Assembly: GCA_028280885.1 (NCBI GenBank)
Contig: JANQKY010000043.1
Span: 1-64,000, forward strand
Length of the DNA: 64,000 bases
Origin: Tepidamorphus sp.
Lineage (GTDB): Bacteria; Pseudomonadota; Alphaproteobacteria; Rhizobiales; Tepidamorphaceae
Reading direction: 5' to 3'
The position numbers were made by a program, and so were the translations under genes. Each line of letters opens with the position of its first letter. Positions within the stretch are counted from its first letter, which is position 1. Below the pieces are notes generated by a model. It was not told the DNA's origin and did not search any database. It was given only the letters and a program-made list of their open reading frames with translations. Positions 34,915 to 43,547 of the stretch are shown here, piece by piece.

Positions 34915-35262
34915 GACACACTCGCAAAGCTGCACACGCTTGCCCGCAGGCAACCGGCGGCATACCTAAGACGTGGCCCCGCCAATCCGGGGCCCACTCG
35001 TCTGGTTCGTTCCGCTATTCCGGAAAGGCCGTTTATGTCGGATAGGCCGGTTCACGCAGGGTACCGCTCTTCGATCGGGACATCGTCCCATAGAAGTCGC
35101 CCATGCGTGTTCTGTGTCCCCTCCGATCAAACCCACCCCCCGGCGGAATGATCCCTAAATCGTGTCCATTGACATTAGATCACTATCGCAAAGCTTGAAA
35201 CGGAGATCGGCATTGTTATCCGCTTCAAGACCACAGCGCGCTGAGGAAAGGGTTAGTCGTCC
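34915..35262. other. Divergent intergenic region with a leader hairpin
   Basis: This 348-base gap separates the amidohydrolase from the folate-binding protein gene. It has a GC-rich imperfect hairpin near 34972-34997, a TTGACA at 35166-35171 without a convincing -10, and an 11-bp leader hairpin at 35194-35229 (listed separately). No coding region. Confidence 0.45.
35194..35229 (+). promoter_or_regulatory. Hairpin in the leader of the ygfZ-type gene
   Basis: Arms CTTGAAACGGA (35194-35204) and TCCGCTTCAAG (35219-35229) pair at ten of eleven positions with a 14-base loop, 33 bases before the ATG. It could be an operator or an mRNA structure. There is no U-run, so it is not an intrinsic terminator. 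Confidence 0.35.
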
Positions 35263-36180
35263 ATGACCGGAGACCTTGCAACTTGCCTCAAATGCCGCGG
35301 ACTGGTCTCGGTATCCGGACCCGACGCGCAGTCGCTGCTCGACGGTTTGTTGACCAGCGACATTCCCGGACCGGCGCCCGGAACGGCCTGCTACAGCGCC
35401 CTGTTGACGCCGCAGGGCAAGCTGCTGTTCGCCTTTCTGGCCGTACGGGGCCAGGGGGAAGGAGACACGATCCTGCTCGATGTCGACCGGGCGGCGGCCA
35501 ATGATCTCGTCAAGCGGCTGATGTTCTACCGGCTGCGGGCCAAGGCGGAGATCGCCCTGCGCGAGGATCTGTCCGTCATCGCCTGCTGGAACACCGATAC
35601 GCCGCCGGCGGCCGCCTTGTCGTTCCGCGACCCGCGGCTTGCCGCGCTCGGCTATCGCGCGATCGTCGCCGGCGGCGACGCGGACGCCGTCCTGTCCCCG
35701 TACACGGCTGGTACGGAGGCCGATTACGAGGCGCACCGCGTCGGGCTCGGCGTCGCCGAATTCGGCCACGATTTCGGATCGGGCGACGTCTTCGCCCACG
35801 AGGCCTGCCTCGATCAGTTCGGCGGTGTCGATTTCGACAAGGGCTGCTATGTCGGTCAGGAGGTCGTGTCACGCATGCATCATCGCGGCACCGCGCGCAG
35901 CCGGTTCGTTCCCGTCACGATCGCCGGAGAGGCGCCGCCGCCGGACACCGCCATCGAAGCCGACGGCCGGCAGATCGGCAGCATGGGCTCGGCATCCGGC
36001 ACGCATGGCATCGCCAAGCTTCGCCTCGACCGGATGCAGCAGGCACTTGCAGCCGGGACCCAGATCACCGCAGGCGCCGCGACGTTGACGCCCGCGCGTC
36101 CGGATTGGGCAACGTTCGACTGGCCCGAAGTCGATCGATCTAAAGCGGATCGATCTAATACGGATACGGGGGCGCCTTGA
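35263..36180 (+). CDS. Folate-binding YgfZ/CAF17-like protein
   Basis: 305 residues. The GCV_T-like fold carries the YgfZ signature K-G-C-Y-V-G-Q-E (193-200), whose Cys is required in characterised members. These proteins help assemble or repair iron-sulfur clusters of a subset of enzymes in a folate-dependent way. The window encodes several iron-sulfur proteins (RumA-type, ETF-QO, UDG). The next gene's TTG start overlaps its stop (TTGA). Confidence 0.9.
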   Translation: MTGDLATCLKCRGLVSVSGPDAQSLLDGLLTSDIPGPAPGTACYSALLTPQGKLLFAFLAVRGQGEGDTILLDVDRAAANDLVKRLMFYRLRAKAEIALREDLSVIACWNTDTPPAAALSFRDPRLAALGYRAIVAGGDADAVLSPYTAGTEADYEAHRVGLGVAEFGHDFGSGDVFAHEACLDQFGGVDFDKGCYVGQEVVSRMHHRGTARSRFVPVTIAGEAPPPDTAIEADGRQIGSMGSASGTHGIAKLRLDRMQQALAAGTQITAGAATLTPARPDWATFDWPEVDRSKADRSNTDTGAP

Positions 36181-36785
36181 GCGCGGCGGACCAGACCGCC
36201 CGCGCCTGGCAGCGGATGCTGTCCGGCCGCCGGCTCGACCTGCTCGATCCCTCGCCGCTCGATATCGAGATCGCCGATATCGCGCTCGGCCTTGCCCGGG
36301 TCGCCCGCTGGAACGGCCAGACGGTCGGCGATCACGCCTTTTCCGTCGCCGAGCACTGCCTGCTCGTCGAGGACCTGATCGGCCGGCTGTTTCCCGGCAT
36401 CGAGCAACGCTGGCGGCTCGCCGCGCTGCTGCATGACGCGCCCGAATATGTGATCGGCGACATGATCAGCCCGTTCAAGGCGGTGATCGGCGGCGACTAC
36501 AAGCAGGTCGAGCGGCGTATCCAGGCGGCCGTGCATATCCGCTTCGGCCTGCCCGCGACGCTGCCCGAAGACATTTCGAAGGCGATCAAGCGCGCCGATA
36601 TCGCCGCCGCCTTCCTGGAGGCGACGCAGCTCGCCGGCTTCTCGGACGCGGAAGCCGCCCGCTTCTTCGGCCGGCCCGGCCGGCTCGCCGGCGCGGGGCT
36701 CGAAACCCTGTTCCGCCTCAAGGCGCTGCCGGTCGCCGACGCCGAGACACGCTTCCTCGACCGCTTCGCGGCGCTGGATAGCTGA
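36177..36785 (+). CDS. HD-domain phosphohydrolase (YfbR-like)
   Basis: 202 residues from a TTG overlapping the upstream stop (TTGA), so translation is coupled. The HD metal motif is H-x16-18-L-L-H-D-A-P-E-Y, with G-D-H-A-F-S-V-A-E-H before it. YfbR-like enzymes dephosphorylate deoxynucleoside monophosphates, but this larger alphaproteobacterial group has not been tied to a substrate in my knowledge. Confidence 0.85.
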   Translation: MSAADQTARAWQRMLSGRRLDLLDPSPLDIEIADIALGLARVARWNGQTVGDHAFSVAEHCLLVEDLIGRLFPGIEQRWRLAALLHDAPEYVIGDMISPFKAVIGGDYKQVERRIQAAVHIRFGLPATLPEDISKAIKRADIAAAFLEATQLAGFSDAEAARFFGRPGRLAGAGLETLFRLKALPVADAETRFLDRFAALDS

Positions 36786-37225
36786 TCGGCACGGCCCGGT
36801 GAGATACGCTGCTGTCCGGTTCAATTCCGGCGACGTCGATTAACCTATTGCCTGGTATTGCGCTTTCGACAAACCATGGTGGCGGGATACACACGCCCCA
36901 TACACCCCCTCGGACGTCATCTACTCTGTTTTCCACGATTGAAGCGTTGTCTTGGTATCGCCCGCCATGCCCCCTCCCTGTCATTGCCGGGCTTGTCCCG
37001 GCAATCCATGAACACCTCCGCCGGCCACTGTGGTCATAGATCCCCGGAACAAGTCCGGGCATGACATCCGAAGGGGTGGCCAGGCTGCCAACCAAAGCCC
37101 GTCCCCGCTGAACCGAACAGCAGTGGGTGAGATCGGGGCCAAAGCTGGAAGAACCGGCGAATCGGCGCATATACTTCAGGGACGCGCCTCATGTTCCAGT
37201 CCCTGCGCAGAAAGGGCTTTTCACC
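36786..37225. other. Repeat-bearing intergenic region
   Basis: This 440-base gap includes family A repeat copy 2 (36980-37126). A short T-arm-like hairpin at 36816-36830 is not part of a tRNA. Otherwise nothing is supported. The ATG of the phosphatase gene follows at 37226. Confidence 0.55.
36980..37126. repeat. Intergenic repeat family A, copy 2
   Basis: 36980-37015 is identical to 21181-21216. The opposite arm (37031-37065) and the tail up to GCAGTGG (37126) also align with copy 1. The tail (37078-37126) aligns with the reverse complement of 49232-49280, eight mismatches in 49. Confidence 0.75.
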
Positions 37226-37747
37226 ATGCCGGCAATCCATGTCTGTTCGCTTGCGCGGATCGATGAAATCGTCGCCGCCTCCAAGGCAAGCCATCTGGTC
37301 ACCCTGATCACGGCGGGCACGGAGGTGGTGCGGCCCGATCCGATCCATCCCGAGCGGCACCTGTTCCTGGCCATGCATGATATCAGCGAGCCGATGCAGG
37401 ACATGACCCCGCCCTCGCATGACCATGTCAGCGACTATCTCGCCTTCGTCGAGGCCTGGGACCGGACGCAACCGATGGTGGTGCACTGTTTCGCCGGCAT
37501 CAGCCGGTCGACGGCGGCCGCCTTCATCGCCGCCTGCGCGCTTGATCCGGATGCCGACGAGGAGGACCTGGCCCAGACGATCCGCGCCGCCTCGCCGACG
37601 GCCACCCCGAATGCCCGGCTGGTGGCGCTGGCCGACGACGTGCTTGGCCGCGGCGGCCGCATGCGCACCGCGGTCGCACGGATCGGCCGCGGCAAGTTCG
37701 CCTATGAGGGCGTCCCCTTCGCGCTGGAGATCGGTCGGCGCGGCTGA
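37226..37747 (+). CDS. Protein tyrosine phosphatase-like protein
   Basis: 173 residues. The P-loop H-C-F-A-G-I-S-R-S (87-95) fits the C-x5-R-S signature of cysteine phosphatases, with Cys88 and Arg94. A conserved D-I-S-E-P about 35 residues earlier could supply the general acid. The length and D-x-S-E-P fit the short family of alphaproteobacterial PTP/DSP-like proteins. Target unknown. An upstream in-frame extension was dropped because it runs through the repeat tail. Confidence 0.82.
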   Translation: MPAIHVCSLARIDEIVAASKASHLVTLITAGTEVVRPDPIHPERHLFLAMHDISEPMQDMTPPSHDHVSDYLAFVEAWDRTQPMVVHCFAGISRSTAAAFIAACALDPDADEEDLAQTIRAASPTATPNARLVALADDVLGRGGRMRTAVARIGRGKFAYEGVPFALEIGRRG

Positions 37748-37769
37748 GGGTCGGCGATCCAGGCGTCTG

Positions 37770-38318
37770 CTAGCGGCCTGAGCCCATGTCCCGGTCGACG
37801 GCCTTCGACAGCCGGCCAAGCAGGCTGTGCAGATGGCTGACCTCGCCGCCGAGCGCCCGCTCGACCTTCTGCTGGGCCGAGCGCCAATAGGGCACAGCCA
37901 GCGCCACGGCTTCCCGGCCCTCGTCGGTCAGCCCGACCTGCTTGACGCGCCGGTCCGCGCCCTGGCTGTGGGCGATCAGGCCGCGCTGCAGGAGCGGCTT
38001 CAGGGTGCGGGTCAGCGTCGAGGCGTCCATCCCCATGCGGTCGGCAAGGCCGGACATCGGCGAGGCGCCGGAGACGGCCAGACGCGCCAGGATCGAGAAT
38101 TGCGTAACCGTCATGCCGGCCGGCGCCAGGGCATCGTCGAACAGCGCCGTTATCCGCCGCGTCGCCTTGCGCAGGCGATAACCGGTGCAATTGAGCTCGG
38201 CGACCGTCTCCGCAACCGTCCCGGGGACGGTCTCGGCCGCACTTTCTCCGGATGCACCGACAGGACCATCGATAGCGGCGGTGGTGATATCCGACTGGTC
38301 TGGCACAGGGTTGTTCAT
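37770..38318 (-). CDS. MarR-family transcriptional regulator
   Basis: 182 residues. The winged helix covers about 70-140 (F-S-I-L-A-R-L-A-V-S-G, L-A-D-R-M-G-M-D-A-S-T-L-T-R-T-L, G-L-I, D-R-R-V-K-Q-V-G-L-T-D-E-G). The first 40 residues are a low-complexity Ala/Glu/Thr/Val stretch not typical of MarR. It is divergent from a hotdog thioesterase with an 88-base shared gap, so it probably controls that gene and itself. Ligand unknown. Confidence 0.87.
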   Translation of the reverse strand: MNNPVPDQSDITTAAIDGPVGASGESAAETVPGTVAETVAELNCTGYRLRKATRRITALFDDALAPAGMTVTQFSILARLAVSGASPMSGLADRMGMDASTLTRTLKPLLQRGLIAHSQGADRRVKQVGLTDEGREAVALAVPYWRSAQQKVERALGGEVSHLHSLLGRLSKAVDRDMGSGR

Positions 38319-38406
38319 AATCGTTTTATTGTATATGCATGTATCTATCCCGCACAACCGTCCGACATGCCGAAGACGCCATGTCCAACCGAAAGCCGGA
38401 AAGCCG
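38319..38406. promoter_or_regulatory. Divergent promoter region of the marR/thioesterase pair
   Basis: An AT-rich core at 38329-38345 is centred on ATGCAT (38335-38340) with only partly symmetric flanks. MarR operators are usually palindromes of this size, so this is a weak candidate operator. Confidence 0.3.
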
Positions 38407-38931
38407 ATGTCCGACCAGTATAGCCAATCGACGGCGAAGTCCCAACGGGTCCCCGAGGCCCGACGGTTCGACACCCTGCCGCTGGCCGAGATCAAGGACA
38501 TGGACGGGCTGTCGCAGCTTAAGGCCATGATCGCCGGCGACCTTCCGGCGCCGCCGATCGGACGGTCGCTCGGCTTCCTTTTGAGCGAAGCGCATTCCGG
38601 GCATGCGATCTTCAGGGGCACGCCCTCGGCCGATTTCCTGAACCCGCTCGGCACGGTGCATGGCGGATGGGCGGCGACGCTGCTGGATTCCGCGCTCGGC
38701 TGCGCCGTCCATTCGACGCTGAAGGCCGGCGAGGCCTATACGACCGTCGAGTTCAAGGTCAACCTGGTCAGGCCGATCATGCCGGATACCGGCGAGGTCG
38801 TCTGCGAGGGGCGGGTCGTCCATCGCGGCGGCCGGGTCGCCACCTCCGATGCGACGCTGAAGACGAGCGCGGGCAAGCTGCTGGCGCACGGGACGGAGAC
38901 CTGCATCCTCTTCCCGATGCAGCCGGGTTGA
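38407..38931 (+). CDS. PaaI-type hotdog thioesterase
   Basis: 174 residues. The hotdog fold has H-G-G-W-A-A-T-L-L-D-S-A-L-G-C-A (the active-site HGG-x-x-x-x-x-D region) and later V-E-F-K-V-N-L-V-R-P. Members hydrolyse aryl- or acyl-CoA thioesters. It starts at ATG 38407; an earlier frame overlaps the regulator gene. Paired with the divergent MarR gene. Confidence 0.88.
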   Translation: MSDQYSQSTAKSQRVPEARRFDTLPLAEIKDMDGLSQLKAMIAGDLPAPPIGRSLGFLLSEAHSGHAIFRGTPSADFLNPLGTVHGGWAATLLDSALGCAVHSTLKAGEAYTTVEFKVNLVRPIMPDTGEVVCEGRVVHRGGRVATSDATLKTSAGKLLAHGTETCILFPMQPG

Positions 38932-39025
38932 CGGCGGACGCCGGCGCCGCCCGGACCGACCGCGGCGCCTGCGCGGCCTGCCCAAATCAGATGGCGAAAC
39001 AGATCGCCTGCGGCAGGGCCGGCGG

Positions 39026-40021
39026 CTAGCCGCCGACCTCGACGAGGACCCGGCCGCGCACCTTGCCGGCGACGATGTCGGCGCCTGCCTGCGGCACGCC
39101 GGCCAGATCGATCGTCGTGGTCATCGCGGCAAGCTTGTCGTGGTCGAGATCGCGGACCAGCCGGTCATAGGCCTCGATCCGCCGGGCGCGCGGCGCCATG
39201 ACCGAATCGACGCCCAGCAGGCTCACCCCGCGCAGGATGAACGGCATCACCGAGGACGGCAGATCCATGCCGCCGGCCAGGCCGCAGGCGGCGACCGCGC
39301 CGCCATATCTGGTCATCGACAGGACGTTTGCGAGCGTCGTCGAGCCGACCGCGTCGACGCCGCCGGCGAAGCGCTCCTTGTTGAGCGGGCGCGGCTTGCC
39401 GCTCAGGTCCTCGCGCGCGACGATGTCGGCAGCGCCCAGACCTTTGAGATAGTCGGCCTCCTCGGGCCGGCCGGTCGAGGCGAGGACCTCGTAGCCCAGC
39501 CTGGCGAGGATGGCGATGGCGACCGAGCCGACGCCGCCGGCCGCGCCTGTGACGATGATCGGCCCCTGGTCCGGCGTCACGCCCTGGCGCTCCAGCGCCA
39601 TCACGCACAGCATCGCGGTATAGCCGGCCGTGCCGATGGTCATCGCCTGGGCGCCGGTCAGTCCATCGGGCTTGTGGATCAGCCAGCCGCCCTTGACCCG
39701 GGCCTTGCCGGCATAGCCGCCATAATGCACCTCGCCGACGCCCCAGCCGTTCAGGATGACGGCATCGCCGGGCTTGAAGTCGGGATCGGCCGAGCTTGCC
39801 ACCGTCCCGGCGAAATCGATCCCCGGCACCATCGGCCAGCGGCGCACGACCGGCGCCTTGCCGGTGATCGCCAGGCCATCCTTGTAGTTGACCGTCGAAT
39901 GGCTGACATCGACGACGACGTCGCCGTCCATCAGATCATCGAGGCCGAGTTCGACCTGTTCGACCTTCTGGGCTTCATCACCGTCCTTGGAGACGAGTAT
40001 CGCTGGAAACCGGTCCGGCAT
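39026..40021 (-). CDS. acuI: Acrylyl-CoA reductase-type MDR oxidoreductase (AcuI/YhdH)
   Basis: 331 residues. A medium-chain dehydrogenase/reductase without zinc ligands. [19 protein letters not shown], and the coenzyme loop [12 protein letters not shown] match AcuI/YhdH. AcuI reduces acryloyl-CoA to propionyl-CoA with NADPH and protects from acrylate-type electrophiles. No DMSP genes are adjacent. Confidence 0.88.
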   Translation of the reverse strand: MPDRFPAILVSKDGDEAQKVEQVELGLDDLMDGDVVVDVSHSTVNYKDGLAITGKAPVVRRWPMVPGIDFAGTVASSADPDFKPGDAVILNGWGVGEVHYGGYAGKARVKGGWLIHKPDGLTGAQAMTIGTAGYTAMLCVMALERQGVTPDQGPIIVTGAAGGVGSVAIAILARLGYEVLASTGRPEEADYLKGLGAADIVAREDLSGKPRPLNKERFAGGVDAVGSTTLANVLSMTRYGGAVAACGLAGGMDLPSSVMPFILRGVSLLGVDSVMAPRARRIEAYDRLVRDLDHDKLAAMTTTIDLAGVPQAGADIVAGKVRGRVLVEVGG

Positions 40022-40308
40022 GGTGCGTTCACTCCCGCGCGTTGTCTGTGCGCCCTACCTGCCCGCAAACCGCGCCGGGGGCAAGAGGGTCCGGCAGATT
40101 GCCTGCCCGGATCACCGGTTGAGCCAGACGGTCCGCATCGCCGGCTGAGCCGGGCGGCGTGGGGTGACCGCAGCCGGATTTACGCATAAGTTGTATTGAG
40201 CGCGCTTCCTATCCAATGGTCGAGGCAATCGAACACAGCGGGCGAGCGTCGCGGACACGGCCGCAAAGGCCGGGACAACAAGGGGTAAGACAAAGAGGGG
40301 CTGGAACC

Positions 40309-41235
40309 ATGGCATCCAAAACAATCGACTTTTATTCAGGCATCTGCGACGCGTCGTCGGCCGTTGCGTTCGGGGACGGGCATTTTCTGGCGCTCGACAA
40401 TCGCAGCGAGCGTCTGCGGCTCTATCGCAGCGGCAGGCTCAATCCCGTCGCCGTGAGCGATCCGCTCGGCCCGACTCTCGGCCTTCACGGCACGGACCAG
40501 GCGGACCTGGAGGCGGCCGCCCGGATCGGCAACCTGATCTTCATCACCGGCTCGCACAGCGACCACAAGGGCAAGATCGCCCCTAACCGGCACCTGCTGT
40601 TCGCAGCCCATGTTAGCTGCGTGGAAGACAGGCTCGCCGTCACCCTCGTCGGGCAGCCCTACCGGCTGCTGCGCGCCGATATCGAGGCCCATCCGGTCGT
40701 TCGCGCGGCGGGCGACGACTTCAACATCGAGGGGCTCGCGGCCTCGCCGGACGGGGCGCTGCTGGTGGGCCTGCGGGACCCCAAGCTGGAGCAGGACCGG
40801 CCGGACGGGTCCGGCAAGGCCGAGATGGCGCTGGTGGTGGCAATCCTCAATCCGCAGGACCTGCTTCAGGGCCGCCGGGCGGCGCTCGGCACGGTGGACG
40901 TGCTCGACCTTCATGGCGGCGGGATCCGCAGCCTCGAATACGATCCGGCCGGCAAGCGCTATCTCGTTCTGGCCGGACGCACCGATGACGACACCTATCG
41001 GGTCTTCGACTGGTCCGGGCCGGGGTCTTCAAGCGTCACGCCGGTCAGCGCGCCGGACTGGCTGTCGGTCGCCAAGGACCTGACACCGGAAGCGCTGTTC
41101 CTCGATGGCGACGGCGTCTATGCCCTCAGCGACGACGGCGATGTCGAACTCGGCGGGAACGGCACCGCCTGCAAGGATATCGACGACCCGGCGCGCAGGC
41201 GGTTCCGGGGGTTTCGGGTCAGGCTTGCGCGGTAG
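40309..41235 (+). CDS. DUF3616-type beta-propeller-like protein
   Basis: 308 residues from ATG 40309, with GAGGGG upstream. No signal peptide is evident. The sequence has repeated strand-turn units (V-A-F-G-D-G-H-F-L-A-L-D-N, F-N-I-E-G-L-A-A-S-P-D-G-A-L-L-V-G-L-R, G-G-G-I-R-S-L-E-Y-D) consistent with a propeller fold. These match my memory of DUF3616. No function is established. It converges on the MFS gene. Confidence 0.75.
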   Translation: MASKTIDFYSGICDASSAVAFGDGHFLALDNRSERLRLYRSGRLNPVAVSDPLGPTLGLHGTDQADLEAAARIGNLIFITGSHSDHKGKIAPNRHLLFAAHVSCVEDRLAVTLVGQPYRLLRADIEAHPVVRAAGDDFNIEGLAASPDGALLVGLRDPKLEQDRPDGSGKAEMALVVAILNPQDLLQGRRAALGTVDVLDLHGGGIRSLEYDPAGKRYLVLAGRTDDDTYRVFDWSGPGSSSVTPVSAPDWLSVAKDLTPEALFLDGDGVYALSDDGDVELGGNGTACKDIDDPARRRFRGFRVRLAR

Positions 41236-41259
41236 CTTGCCTTTCCCTCCGGCGTCTCC

Positions 41260-42483
41260 TCACTCCGCCGCCTGCAGCCGCGCCACGGGGGCCTCGCGGA
41301 TCGGGTAGTGGACGGCAGCGGCGAACAGGCCGGCGATGATGGCAACCCACCAGAACAGGTCGTAGGAGCCGAACCGGTCGTAGAAGACGCCGCCCAGATA
41401 GACGCCGACGAAGGAGCCGACCTGGTGTGACAGGAAGACAAAGCCGAACAGCGTGCCCATGTAGCGCGGCCCGAACATCACCAGGACGAGGCCCGAGGTC
41501 AGCGGCACGGTGGACAGCCACAAAAGGCCCATGGCGGCCGAGAACAGAAGAACCGTCGCCGGCGTCGCCGGCAGCAGGATGAGCATGGCGATCGCGGCCG
41601 AGCGCAGCAGGTAGATCCAGCACAGCATCAGCCGCTTGCTCGATCTGCCGCCCATGACGCCGGCGCTGTAGGCGCCGACCACGTTGAACAGGCCGATCAG
41701 GCCAAGCGACCAGGCGCCCCATTTCGGGTCGAGGCCGATATCGTTCACATAGGCCGGCATGTGCACGGTTATGAAGGCGAGCTGCAGGCCGCAGACGAAG
41801 AAGCCGATGACCAGCAGCACATAGCTTGGATGGCCCATCGCCTCGCCAAGCGCCTGGCTCAGCGTCTGGGTGGATTGCTGCCCCGCCGCATGGCCCGGCC
41901 GGCTGCGCAGGCCGAGCGCCAGAAACGGGATGATCAGCATGATGATCGCCATGTAGTAGAGCGCGTTCTGCCAGCCATAGGCCGAGATGAAGGCCTGACC
42001 GAGCGGGGCGAAGAGGAACTGGCCGACGGAGCCCGCCGCAATGCCGATGCCGAAGGCCCAGGACCGGCTCTCGGCCGGAAGGAGCTTGCCGAAGGAGGAA
42101 ATGACGATCGCGAAGGCCGATCCGGCGACCCCGACGCCCATCAGCACGCCGGCGGCCAGATTGACCGTCAGCGGCGTATCGGCGACCGCCGTCAGCGCCA
42201 GGCCGGCGGCATAGAGCACCGCGCCGAGGATGATGACGCGGGTCTCTCCCCATTTGTCGGCGACCGCGCCGAACAGTGGCTGGCTCAGGCCCCAGACCAG
42301 GTTCTGCACCGCAATCGCAAGGGCGAAAATCTCGCGACCCCAGCCATGCGTATCCGATAGCGGGGCCATGAACAGCCCCATGGCGGCGCGCGGCCCGAAG
42401 GACAGCATCGAGATCGCCGCACCGCACACGACAATGACCGTGACCGCCGCCGTCCCGATCCGGCTTTCCTCCCGCCGTGTCAT
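41260..42483 (-). CDS. MFS transporter (monocarboxylate/oxalate-formate type)
   Basis: 407 residues, twelve predicted helices. G-A-V-A-D-K-W-G-E-T-R lies in the loop between helices two and three, the MFS signature position. The F-G-P-R-A-A-M-G-L-F start resembles the oxalate/formate and monocarboxylate group. ATG 42483 was chosen over an extension that would run through the palindrome. It is divergent from a hydratase gene across the operator at 42584-42603, so it may import the organic acid or enone substrate of that pathway. Substrate unknown. Confidence 0.85.
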   Translation of the reverse strand: MTRREESRIGTAAVTVIVVCGAAISMLSFGPRAAMGLFMAPLSDTHGWGREIFALAIAVQNLVWGLSQPLFGAVADKWGETRVIILGAVLYAAGLALTAVADTPLTVNLAAGVLMGVGVAGSAFAIVISSFGKLLPAESRSWAFGIGIAAGSVGQFLFAPLGQAFISAYGWQNALYYMAIIMLIIPFLALGLRSRPGHAAGQQSTQTLSQALGEAMGHPSYVLLVIGFFVCGLQLAFITVHMPAYVNDIGLDPKWGAWSLGLIGLFNVVGAYSAGVMGGRSSKRLMLCWIYLLRSAAIAMLILLPATPATVLLFSAAMGLLWLSTVPLTSGLVLVMFGPRYMGTLFGFVFLSHQVGSFVGVYLGGVFYDRFGSYDLFWWVAIIAGLFAAAVHYPIREAPVARLQAAE

Positions 42484-42583
42484 CTGCCATCCGCCTCCCG
42501 ATCCTGTCCGGCCCCTGAAATGGGGCGGCCCGTGTGATCCCGCGCATACAGTAAGCGCCTTCCCAAGCGCGGAGAAATGGATT

Positions 42584-42603
42584 TTGATGATGCAAATCAT
42601 CAA
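42584..42603. promoter_or_regulatory. Perfect palindromic operator between MFS and hydratase genes
   Basis: Arms TTGATGAT (42584-42591) and ATCATCAA (42596-42603) are exact reverse complements with a 4-base spacer. A partial copy (ATGATGCTGATGAT) follows directly. Size and position fit an operator for a dimeric regulator such as a GntR-type repressor. No regulator gene is adjacent in this window. Confidence 0.6.
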
Positions 42604-42652
42604 TGATGCTGATGATTACTTGTATCTGCAATTACTTCAAGAGGTTCGACCG

Positions 42653-43429
42653 ATGAACAGGGATGAAATCGAATCGCTCGGCGCGGCGCTGGCAAAAGCG
42701 AAACGCGAGGGCGGGATGATCCCGGCCCCGACCGGCTGGCCGCCGAGCGCGACGGACGCCGAAGCGATCCGCGCGCGGGCGATCGTCGCGATGGGCGAGC
42801 CGGTAACCGGCTGGAAGATCGGCGCGACCAGCCCGGAAGCCCAGAAGATGCTGCAATGCGACGGGCCGGTCTACGGGCCGCTGTTTCAATCGGCGACGTT
42901 TGCAAGCGGCGAAACGGTCGAGCTCACCGCCGGCACGCTCGGGGCGGAATGCGAGTTCGCGTTCAGGATCGCGGCCGACCAGCCGGCGGGACAGGCAGGC
43001 TTCGACCGCGAAACGATCACAGGCCTGGTTCAATCCTGCCATCCGGCCATCGAGATCGTCGGCCGGCGTGTCGAGAGCAATGGCTTTCCGCCGGTCAGCG
43101 CGGCGCTCGCCGATTTCGGCATGAATGTCGCCTTCATCCACGGCCCGGCGATCGCGGACGACCGGAGCGTCGATCTCGCCGCCGCGCCGGTGCGCGGGCT
43201 GGTCGACGGCGCGGAGACGAATGCCGGGCACGGCCGCAACGTTCTCGGCCATCCGCTGAACGCACTTGCCTGGCTCGCCAACGCGCTGGCCGAACGGGGC
43301 GGCGGCCTGAAGGCCGGCGACTGGGTCACGACGGGCACCTGCCTGGGCGTCGTCCCGATGAAAGCGGGATCGACCGTGACTGGGGATTTCGGGGATCTCG
43401 GCGCCGTTCGGGTCGAATTCCGGGCCTGA
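42653..43429 (+). CDS. 2-keto-4-pentenoate hydratase-family protein
   Basis: 258 residues. FAH-superfamily hydratase fold: W-K-I-G-A-T-S near 50, G-x-E-C-E-F-A-F-R-I near 105, and the late W-V-T-T-G-T-C-L-G-V-V-P. The family hydrates 2-oxopent-4-enoates from meta-cleavage and related pathways; there is no aromatic-degradation gene beside it. AGAGGT precedes the ATG. Divergent from the MFS transporter, probably sharing the operator. Confidence 0.82.
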   Translation: MNRDEIESLGAALAKAKREGGMIPAPTGWPPSATDAEAIRARAIVAMGEPVTGWKIGATSPEAQKMLQCDGPVYGPLFQSATFASGETVELTAGTLGAECEFAFRIAADQPAGQAGFDRETITGLVQSCHPAIEIVGRRVESNGFPPVSAALADFGMNVAFIHGPAIADDRSVDLAAAPVRGLVDGAETNAGHGRNVLGHPLNALAWLANALAERGGGLKAGDWVTTGTCLGVVPMKAGSTVTGDFGDLGAVRVEFRA

Positions 43430-43547
43430 TCGCGCTTTACGCGCCGTGCGCGTGTTGACAGCCGCCGTTTCGGTGCGACGATTGTCTTGAGGGGCACGTT
43501 ACGTCAGTCGATTCGCCTCATCGATCCCCCAGCCGAGACGGCTTCGG

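Noticed and set aside
35166..35171. TTGACA as -35 of a promoter for the ygfZ-type gene
   Set aside because: No acceptable -10 lies 16-18 bases downstream.
36816..36830. tRNA T-arm-like hairpin (CCGG, TTCAATT loop, CCGG)
   Set aside because: No matching acceptor, D-arm or anticodon arm lies upstream; that part is the end of the HD-domain gene.
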